A stretch of DNA of 64,000 bases from Bodo saltans (lineage: Eukaryota; Euglenozoa; Kinetoplastea; Eubodonida; Bodonidae), in the NCBI GenBank assembly GCA_001460835.1, contig CYKH01000493.1:31944-95943 (forward strand), in the 5' to 3' direction. The position numbers and the translations under genes were made by a program. Shown in pieces: positions 57,295-64,000 of this stretch (positions are counted from its first letter, which is position 1; the number at the start of each line of letters is the position of its first letter). The notes beneath the pieces are model-generated. The model saw only the letters and a program-made list of their open reading frames with translations, was not told the DNA's origin and did not search any database.

Positions 57295-57705
57295 ATGTTT
57301 AGAAACGGTCTTTATCACATCCTGATTGTCGTCGTCGTAGCCGCCACTACAATAGTCGCGCAACATGATCCCCTGCAGTCGGGCTCCCATGAAGCGCATC
57401 GTAGAGGCGACGAGTCGATGCTAGAGCAAATGCTTACGCAACATCGAAGTGCTGCCGAGGAAGAAGCCACAGCGCTACGGGTATCCATACGACGCGCGAT
57501 TCATGAGCAGCACATCCAAGCTCACCTAGCAGTCGACCCCGACCTGCCGACGGAGGCAACCGATGAGGTCCGTCAACGATTTCTAACATCACGGAAGAAG
57601 TTACTTGAGAGTGCCGCAAAGCCGACGACTGGCATGAGACTCGTGTTCCTTGTAGGCATTGCAGTGTTGCCTATGGTCGGATTCGGCGTGTGGATGAAGT
57701 TGTAG
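57295..57705 (+). CDS. Small type I membrane protein, 136 aa, unknown
   Basis: Not recognised. A signal peptide (MFRNGLYHILIVVVVAATTIVAQ, cleavage likely after VAQ) is followed by an 85-residue hydrophilic helical region (EQMLTQHRSAAEEEATALRV, SIRRAIHEQHIQAHLAV, EVRQRFLTSRKKLLES). A C-terminal transmembrane helix (LVFLVGIAVLPMVGFGVWMK) ends two residues before the stop. This suggests a single-pass secretory-pathway protein with a lumenal or extracellular helix and almost no cytosolic tail. It could partner the large membrane protein encoded next, but this is only proximity. Confidence 0.7.
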   Translation: MFRNGLYHILIVVVVAATTIVAQHDPLQSGSHEAHRRGDESMLEQMLTQHRSAAEEEATALRVSIRRAIHEQHIQAHLAVDPDLPTEATDEVRQRFLTSRKKLLESAAKPTTGMRLVFLVGIAVLPMVGFGVWMKL

Positions 57706-58042
57706 GGGTACAGTAGGAGGCCCTAAGAATACGATCGAAACAATTGCTTTTGTTGTTGTGATGTGTGTGTGGTCGTGATGATCACAACTCAATTTACAAT
57801 GCTACAATGCCGCTCATCATAATATTTGACAAATCGTTCTCATTTGTGTTTTTTTCCCCCTGCCGCTTTGCCAAGCAGAGCAGATTGCTCTTTTAGATAG
57901 GAGAGTCAAAAAACCTGTTTTTGTGTGAGCATTTTAGCACTTCAGAGCAAAACAACGACAGTAACAGAAGATCAGCACTTGAAATTATAGTGTTGAATCG
58001 TCGCGCTCATAACGAATATTGTTGAGGTGACTAGATTGTCTA
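57706..58042 (+). other. Intergenic region before the RND-family gene
   Basis: No gene. It contains a T/C tract (57848-57876, GTTTTTTTCCCCCTGCCGCT) followed by AG at 57884, a likely trans-splice acceptor with a 5' UTR of about 150 bases. Confidence 0.65.
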
Positions 58043-61000
58043 ATGGAGCATAATCCCTTCGGTCGTAAGCAAGTGCGCGCAACGGAAGAGACAGTGGGAG
58101 TCGTTGGCAAGCAGTTCCCCGCCACGCAGCAGTCGGACTTCTACGCTCGGTGCCCGACGCTTGTCCTCGTGCTCAGCGTCGTCATGCCAGTCGTCTTCAT
58201 GTTCATTGGCATCGGCTCTGACATCGCCATCGACGTGTCGTTGGATGGGTTCGTGGCGGATCCCCACGAGTCGACAACGAGTGCGAATATTATCAACGGC
58301 CTTACGTCCGCATGGCCAGTCGTCTTCATGTTCATTGGCATCGGCTCTGACATCGCCATCGACGTGTCGTTGGATGGGTTCGTTGCGGATCCCCACGAGT
58401 CGACAACGAGTGCGAATATTATCAACGGCCTTACGTCCGCATGGACCGGTCTGATCTCCGGCACCACAACGCTTGAGTCATCGGTGGATGGCTCAAAAAC
58501 AAAATCCAAAGTTGAATTCCGACAGGAGATTCGATTTGATATCAGTTTGCCGGAGTTCAGCAACTGGTACTACGGGCAGTACCTCCCTGGCACGTCCAAT
58601 CCCGAAAGTTTTACAGCTGTCAGTAATTTATTGCGAAAGGAGAACATGCAGTATATCCGTGCCATTGAGAAAATCATCTTGACCCAGGACCCGTACACTA
58701 GCATGTGTTTTACGAACAATTTGAAATACGGGGGAGGTCGCGTCACGTCGTATCCAACCTGCGCCCCACTAACGTCGCTCACTCAAAATTTCTTCCCCGG
58801 CACCTACTCAATCATTCCCAGCGGCGTTGACTTCCCAATGGACGGGCAGGGCCTGACATATCAAGTTCCGTACCAGAACGTTGTGGCACGTGTGCTATCC
58901 AATCCAAACTACCGCTGGTTTGTGGATAAGACAATGACGAACCTGAACCCGTACACGCGTTCACTGCGCACGCAGTTGACATTTGCCACGCCTTTCACGG
59001 TTGGAACTTCCACCACAACACTGCGCACCGTCCGAAGTTTCATCAGTAACATCAATCAAGCGCTTTCCTACCTCATCGGATCCCACGCGTTTATTTACTT
59101 CTCCTACGGCGGTGACCAGGTGCAGGACGCTCTGGTTGATAGCGCTCTCCAGCAGGAATATTACAAGCTTGGCGTCATGGTTCTTATTGTCGCAGTGGTT
59201 GCATGGTTCCATACAAGGACGTTTATTTTGACCGTATGCATGGTATGCCAACTGCTGCTGACGTACCTTGCCAGCTGGGGCTTGTACATCACTGTGTATG
59301 ACTCACGAACCAACAACGTTGCGTCAGCAAGTCAAGACGACACCAGCCAAAAAGCACTTCCGCTGCTCAGTAGTGTCTCACTTTTCTTGATCATCTCTTT
59401 CTGCCTACACGGGACGCTCACGTTCTACGATACGTTTGTTCACAGCGGAATCATGGCCACCACTGGGCGGCGAAACAATCTTTCTGTGTCTCAGCGTATT
59501 GCGTTCGCAATGCGTCGTGCAAGTTTCGGCATTACGATCGCAAACTTGATCGCGATTGTCGTGTTTGGCATCAATGCGGCCTCGGCGTTCAAAGCAGTGA
59601 GGGACTTCTCGGTGATGATGATATTCAGCCTGCTCTTTAATTTGTACTTTGCATGGACGACAACGCCTGCCTACGTGTTGTGGCACCATTACTACTTCTC
59701 CAGAAAGCGACGTATTGCGCAGAAGCAGCGAGAGGTCGTCACCGAGCATGCTGACGATGTTCGTCGTCACTCTGCGTTGAATGAAGTCCTGCAACAAATG
59801 CAAATGTACCTACGTCCCGATGAAGAATCATTTATGTCCATGGCAACAAAGGAGCAAATCTTAAACGAGGCGGAGGAGGCGAAATGGAAGATCTTCGTGA
59901 GGGAGGGTGCCGGCGCCATCATGACCGACACGAAACGTGAGTTGGACGAAGTGATTGCGTCCATCCGAAAGAATCGCGACAATGCTGCCCGTCGTCATGC
60001 AGGCGATGGAGGCGAAAGTAATTTTATGGCCTTAGCCGACGGTGCCGAAGAATTTAAATTTGAGATGTTCGTTGATGTCAATGCGCTCCAGGACACAACA
60101 TTCGATCAATTCTTTAGCGAGCGCCTTGTCCCAGCAAGCCGCGTACTGCACATTCCTCTCGACCACACCTTGCGCACCGCTGAGAACGTCGTGATGACTG
60201 CTGAGGCCGCGGCGATTGCGCAGCCCAACAAAGCTCCTGTCCAACAGCATCAACCACAAACAACCGCGAATAACAACCGCCCCCGCAACATGTCAAGCTC
60301 GGATATTGATGTTGGAAACACCACAACAACGTCTGAGCCGATCATCGACGCGATCCCAACGGAGATGGGGCCTGATGCCATGTCTGCGTGGTGGTCTCGC
60401 TGGGAGGCGGCCAGCAAAAAGCTCGCACTCTCAGGCATTTCAGACGGGAGCACGCATCCCCTCCAGCCTCTGCTTGCCTACAATGTTTGTGTTGCCCACG
60501 ACCCGTATTGGGTAGCCAGCGAATCCAGCGAACTGATGGCTCGGCGAGGTCATTATTTAGGGTTCCGCAGCGCTCGTGAGGGCAACGAGGCAGGCGGTGA
60601 CACCCTCAACTTGCACGCAGTGCAACAGCTGGGCGCGGAGCATGCGGCTCTCGGTCGTATTGGCGACGAAGGCGGTGAGGGATTCTCGAACGTCAATCAG
60701 CTTGCCGCGAAAGAAGAACAGAGGCCACCCTCTCAGCACAGCCCCACAGGAAACGCACGGCCTCCCACCGCACAAAGCAGACGATCGCAACGAGCTGGTC
60801 AACAAGCAAAGAAGACTGAGGAGTACAAAAACTTTTTCGGGAAAATGAAACACCGATGGAAGGTACGAAACTCTGAAGAACGACAATACTGCTGCGGTAT
60901 GCTAGGATCGCGCATCAATGAAACCCGCGAAGAGCGCGATGCTCGCATCCTTGCGCGTGCCACGAAAAAAGAGGGCTATGGTCGAGTCGAGCGTATTCTC

Positions 61001-64000
61001 ACGCAGTTTGTCGCCCCATGGATTGATGCCTGGAAGTACCCACTGCTGCTGATGTTTGCCGCCCTGTTTATCGTGTCGATTGTGCTGTCCACCTACGTCA
61101 AGCCTGCTGGTGTCCCAAAGACATTACTCGTCGACGTGAGCGCAGCAACGACCTACGCCAACATGGGGAATCTCTACGCACAGTCAGGCACCTGCGACTT
61201 CTGTGGCCTCTACTACCGCCCCTACAACACGCCTGCGATGGCCACGGAGAGAGAGCTGGTGATCTGCCCAAGCCAAGCGCCTAACTTCTACACGCAACAA
61301 ATGAATGTCATTATGGACAAGTGCGATGTATGCGGTGGCTCGAATGCGTGTTTCTTGTGCAACGGCGATGTGCCCAGAGGAAGTAATTTCTACATCACCA
61401 CTACGTGTGGCACTTGTGCGCTCACCAACGCCCAATGTACGACGTGTCTCTCCACCGACTCCTGCACCTACTGCACGCTGAGGAATGGCACCGCTACGGC
61501 TGGGTACGGTGGTAGCGGCTGCGCCACACAATGCACGAGCTGCGGCGGACATGGTAGTTGCAATGCATTCACTGGCTTGTGTGACTGCGATCGAAGCAGT
61601 AGCGCAGCGTACGATGGCGCAACATGCAGTGGCTGCGCGGACGGCTTTACTGGCGCAGGGTGTGAGCAGGAGTGCGATGCCTCAGGTCTTAGCAGCCCCT
61701 GCAATTGCAATATCACATCTGGCCGCTGTACAACATGCCCGGCAGGGAAACGAGGCTACAACTGCGTGACAGACTCTGTGTACTGTCTGCACGGCACAAT
61801 GAACGCCGCGGCAACGGGCTGCTGCACCTACTGCACGCTGAGGAATGGCACCGCTACGGCTGGGTACGGTGGTAGCGGCTGCGCCACACAATGCACGAGC
61901 TGCGGCGGACATGGTAGTTGCAATGCATTCACTGGCTTGTGTGACTGCGATCGAAGCAGTAGCGCAGCGTACGATGGCGCAACATGCAGTGGCTGCGCGG
62001 ACGGCTTTACTGGCGCAGGGTGTGAGCAGGAGTGCGATGCCTCAGGTCTTAGCAGCCCCTGCAATTGCAATATCACATCTGGCCGCTGTACAACATGCCC
62101 GGCAGGGAAACGAGGCTACAACTGCGTGACAGACTCTGTGTACTGTCTGCACGGCACAATGAACGCCGCGGCAACGGGCTGTGATTGTGACCCGGGGTGG
62201 CAGGATGGAGGCTCCTGCACGCTGCACGAATCCTGCACGTTCCGTGGCGTGCTCTACACCACCGCTGAGGCACCAATGAATGGGTGCGGCTGCATTGGGA
62301 ATTGGGTAGGCAAGAGCTGCACCTCGTGTGCTTGCCTAAACGGGGGCTCATGCAATGCCAACGGGACATGCTCGTGTGTAGGCTCGTTCTACGGAGATCA
62401 GTGTCAGTTATGCCCAACGACGTGCAGCAGGTACGGCACCTGCCCAACTCCTTTGGACCCCTCTTACATGAACCTTCGTCAGTGCCTTGGGCAGTGCACC
62501 TTTGCACAACAAGACAGCGGAACAATCTGCGCGCCTTGCAGTTCAATTTCGTGGCCCAGCACACCGACCTGTAGTGCGTACACAACGGTGTTATCGTGCA
62601 ATACAGATCTTTCGTGCTTGTGGTATGTGGGGAACTGCGTGAGCGTGGTCAACCCCCTTTCCATCAATGTCACCGCGCTGACAACGTGCAACTGCAAAGG
62701 AGCGTGGAGCGGTAGTGCGTGCAGCGTGTGCAACGGGCCCAACGGCTCAACGTGCTTGGCCGATGGCACGATCAAGGCATGTGATGGGTTCACCTACAGC
62801 AGCAGCGCCGGGGCTCCGGCCGTCGATAAGTGCGGCGTGTGTGGAGGCTCAGGGAACTGCATCGGTTGTGATGGGATCCCTAACAGCGGCAAGGTGTACG
62901 ATAGCTGTGGTGTGTGCGGTGGTAACAACGGCTGCCTTGGCACCACCTCTGCATCCCCCGTGTCTGTGACCTTCTTAGTGGATGTGCATTCCTACAGCTC
63001 CTTGCAGACCAATCAATACCAGTCGCTTGCCGCGTATTGCAAGAAGTTGCAGGATATGGCGGCACTGGGAATCATCGTAGACACAGTCTCGTGCGTGATA
63101 TCAGACTACATCACGTGGCAAACGCAAGGAGCGGGCTACACTTCCACCAACACAACGCAGCTGGACATTCACCGACTGTACACGTACGCCTATGGCGCTG
63201 GCAGAATAGGAGATTTGATATTCAGCGATACGAATGGTAATAGCTCCACACTTCAATTGTTGTACGTCGTCAACACGGTGAACTTGCCCACCCTGACCGT
63301 AGCGCCGAATGCTCGCATATTCGACTTGTATGAATCGATGCTGGCCATTGCGGGCCAGCTTGAAGGCCAGCTAAGAGACTCGGGGTTGAGTGCCGCTTCT
63401 GTCCGTCAAACTTCGACGAGCTGGGCAAATGCCGTTGCCGCAGAGGTCTCACTCGCGACGTTGAAGTTCACCGCTGGCATCGGTATCGCCATGGCATTCT
63501 GCATCATGGGTAGCTTCTTCGCCAACTTCAGGCTTTCCCTGTTCGCCACGATGAGCGTCGTGTTCGTCTTCTGCGGTACGTTAGCGGTTGCTTACACGCA
63601 AGGCTGGGACATTGACGCCGTCACGCAAATCTGCGTGGCCGGTGTCATTGCGGTTGCCGTGGAGCACCTTGTGCATATTGTCGACGGATACCAAGATTTC
63701 CTCCAGAGCACACAGACGCATATGTTTGCCCTCTCCACCACATGCATGCACGCCTTTCGTGGATCCCTTACTCGCACAGGCGTGTCGATTATTAGTTCCA
63801 CCATTGCCACCGTGGCAGTGGCGCTGTTGTTTGTGGTCAGTGCCATTCAGCCCTTCCGTCGCGCCGCCCAGGTGATGATCACTGTGCATATCTTCACTCT
63901 TATCACCGCTGTGCTATTTGGAGCTGCACTTTGTGCCTTTGGGCCAACGGTGCTCATCCGCCATTGGGCAGCGACTACAGTGTTGTGTTGCAGCACGCGC
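58043..64000 (+). CDS. Patched/Dispatched-type (RND, sterol-sensing) membrane protein with EGF-like second loop; 3' end beyond window
   Basis: At least 1986 residues, open to the window edge. The order fits a 12-TM RND protein. TM1 (LVLVLSVVMPVVFMFIGIG) is near 40, and a first lumenal loop runs to about 370. TM2-6 include YKLGVMVLIVAVVAWFHTRT and SLFLIISFCLHGTLTFYDTF with an SSD-like layout. A 370-residue hydrophilic, presumably cytosolic, linker precedes TM7 (YPLLLMFAALFIVSIVLSTY, near 1000). The second lumenal loop (about 1050-1640) is Cys-rich with EGF/laminin-type units (CTSCGGHGSCNAFTGLCDC, CACLNGGSCNANGTCSC). TM8-12 follow, with GVIAVAVEHLVHIVDGYQDF. Two in-frame duplications (129 and 360 bp) lie inside. 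Function could be lipid transport or release of a lipid-linked ligand; substrate unknown. Confidence 0.85.
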   Translation, partial: MEHNPFGRKQVRATEETVGVVGKQFPATQQSDFYARCPTLVLVLSVVMPVVFMFIGIGSDIAIDVSLDGFVADPHESTTSANIINGLTSAWPVVFMFIGIGSDIAIDVSLDGFVADPHESTTSANIINGLTSAWTGLISGTTTLESSVDGSKTKSKVEFRQEIRFDISLPEFSNWYYGQYLPGTSNPESFTAVSNLLRKENMQYIRAIEKIILTQDPYTSMCFTNNLKYGGGRVTSYPTCAPLTSLTQNFFPGTYSIIPSGVDFPMDGQGLTYQVPYQNVVARVLSNPNYRWFVDKTMTNLNPYTRSLRTQLTFATPFTVGTSTTTLRTVRSFISNINQALSYLIGSHAFIYFSYGGDQVQDALVDSALQQEYYKLGVMVLIVAVVAWFHTRTFILTVCMVCQLLLTYLASWGLYITVYDSRTNNVASASQDDTSQKALPLLSSVSLFLIISFCLHGTLTFYDTFVHSGIMATTGRRNNLSVSQRIAFAMRRASFGITIANLIAIVVFGINAASAFKAVRDFSVMMIFSLLFNLYFAWTTTPAYVLWHHYYFSRKRRIAQKQREVVTEHADDVRRHSALNEVLQQMQMYLRPDEESFMSMATKEQILNEAEEAKWKIFVREGAGAIMTDTKRELDEVIASIRKNRDNAARRHAGDGGESNFMALADGAEEFKFEMFVDVNALQDTTFDQFFSERLVPASRVLHIPLDHTLRTAENVVMTAEAAAIAQPNKAPVQQHQPQTTANNNRPRNMSSSDIDVGNTTTTSEPIIDAIPTEMGPDAMSAWWSRWEAASKKLALSGISDGSTHPLQPLLAYNVCVAHDPYWVASESSELMARRGHYLGFRSAREGNEAGGDTLNLHAVQQLGAEHAALGRIGDEGGEGFSNVNQLAAKEEQRPPSQHSPTGNARPPTAQSRRSQRAGQQAKKTEEYKNFFGKMKHRWKVRNSEERQYCCGMLGSRINETREERDARILARATKKEGYGRVERILTQFVAPWIDAWKYPLLLMFAALFIVSIVLSTYVKPAGVPKTLLVDVSAATTYANMGNLYAQSGTCDFCGLYYRPYNTPAMATERELVICPSQAPNFYTQQMNVIMDKCDVCGGSNACFLCNGDVPRGSNFYITTTCGTCALTNAQCTTCLSTDSCTYCTLRNGTATAGYGGSGCATQCTSCGGHGSCNAFTGLCDCDRSSSAAYDGATCSGCADGFTGAGCEQECDASGLSSPCNCNITSGRCTTCPAGKRGYNCVTDSVYCLHGTMNAAATGCCTYCTLRNGTATAGYGGSGCATQCTSCGGHGSCNAFTGLCDCDRSSSAAYDGATCSGCADGFTGAGCEQECDASGLSSPCNCNITSGRCTTCPAGKRGYNCVTDSVYCLHGTMNAAATGCDCDPGWQDGGSCTLHESCTFRGVLYTTAEAPMNGCGCIGNWVGKSCTSCACLNGGSCNANGTCSCVGSFYGDQCQLCPTTCSRYGTCPTPLDPSYMNLRQCLGQCTFAQQDSGTICAPCSSISWPSTPTCSAYTTVLSCNTDLSCLWYVGNCVSVVNPLSINVTALTTCNCKGAWSGSACSVCNGPNGSTCLADGTIKACDGFTYSSSAGAPAVDKCGVCGGSGNCIGCDGIPNSGKVYDSCGVCGGNNGCLGTTSASPVSVTFLVDVHSYSSLQTNQYQSLAAYCKKLQDMAALGIIVDTVSCVISDYITWQTQGAGYTSTNTTQLDIHRLYTYAYGAGRIGDLIFSDTNGNSSTLQLLYVVNTVNLPTLTVAPNARIFDLYESMLAIAGQLEGQLRDSGLSAASVRQTSTSWANAVAAEVSLATLKFTAGIGIAMAFCIMGSFFANFRLSLFATMSVVFVFCGTLAVAYTQGWDIDAVTQICVAGVIAVAVEHLVHIVDGYQDFLQSTQTHMFALSTTCMHAFRGSLTRTGVSIISSTIATVAVALLFVVSAIQPFRRAAQVMITVHIFTLITAVLFGAALCAFGPTVLIRHWAATTVLCCSTR
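58187..58444 (+). repeat. 129-bp in-frame tandem duplication covering part of TM1
   Basis: 58187-58315 and 58316-58444 differ at one silent base (GTG/GTT). Each encodes 43 residues beginning PVVFMFIGIGSDIAIDV, so the hydrophobic segment and the start of loop 1 occur twice. Confidence 0.95.
61462..62181 (+). repeat. Perfect 360-bp in-frame tandem duplication of EGF-like units
   Basis: 61462-61821 and 61822-62181 appear identical. Each encodes 120 Cys-rich residues (CTYCTLRNGTATAGYGGSGC through NAAATGC). Being in frame and within a modular region, this could be a real domain expansion. Confidence 0.95.

Noticed and set aside
1-64000. tRNA, rRNA, snRNA genes or CRISPR arrays
   Set aside because: No cloverleaf-like, rRNA-like or spaced-repeat structure was seen by reading; no covariance-model search was possible.

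Overview
The window reads as a stretch of nuclear chromosome from a kinetoplastid protist, most likely a free-living bodonid such as Bodo saltans or a close relative. All protein-coding genes are on the + strand, almost all are uninterrupted by introns, and they are packed 100-400 bp apart. Most are preceded by a pyrimidine tract and an AG, the layout of a polycistronic unit resolved by spliced-leader trans-splicing and polyadenylation. Gene content is eukaryotic and flagellate: axonemal dynein heavy chain, CEP57-like protein, many coiled-coil and IQ proteins. Species identity is an inference from layout and gene families.

Layout. 1-3439: C-terminal third of an axonemal dynein heavy chain. 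3871-11554: eL14, an unknown protein, malate dehydrogenase, a small unknown protein, an IQ-motif protein, an F-box-like protein and diaminopimelate decarboxylase. 11767-21305: a RING protein, a large IQ/helical protein with an assembly gap, a TBC Rab-GAP and a coiled-coil protein. 21532-29423: two tandem, diverged ATG12-like ubiquitin-fold genes, a LYR plus YqgE/DUF179 protein and DNA topoisomerase II. 29424-32573: a degenerate island with a leucine-rich-repeat remnant, an imperfect duplication, a frame-broken protein kinase and a diverged scrap of the topoisomerase II 3' end. 32574-39775: a repeat-containing unknown protein, a TPR protein running into a gap, a cullin and eIF2B epsilon. 39977-46691: a problematic coiled-coil region with in-frame stops, a long coiled-coil protein with a possible degenerate cyclase-like domain, and a CEP57-like protein. 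46943-57705: eIF3e, an unknown low-complexity protein, a GT61-like type II glycosyltransferase (gap), Cactin, an NDUFS4-like protein, an unknown basic protein, serine hydroxymethyltransferase and a small type I membrane protein. 58043-end: a very large Patched/Dispatched-type (RND) membrane protein with an EGF-like cysteine-rich second loop, cut by the window end.

The most striking global feature is a set of fourteen short direct duplications (37-360 bp) spread over the window. Eight break open reading frames. In six genes (IQ protein, large IQ protein, LYR-YqgE, long coiled-coil, eIF3e and the glycosyltransferase) removing the duplicate copies restores one continuous frame. Some copies are perfect; others differ only or mainly at synonymous sites, as two alleles would. 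Three junctions carry a run of 10-12 A or T, and there are three gaps of exactly 300 N. I infer that many duplications are assembly errors, such as both haplotypes laid end to end, rather than biology; reads across the junctions would decide. Biologically, the strongest leads are the ATG12-like gene pair (one ending in glycine, one in proline), a LysA-type lysine enzyme in a bacterivore, and the RND protein with EGF repeats.
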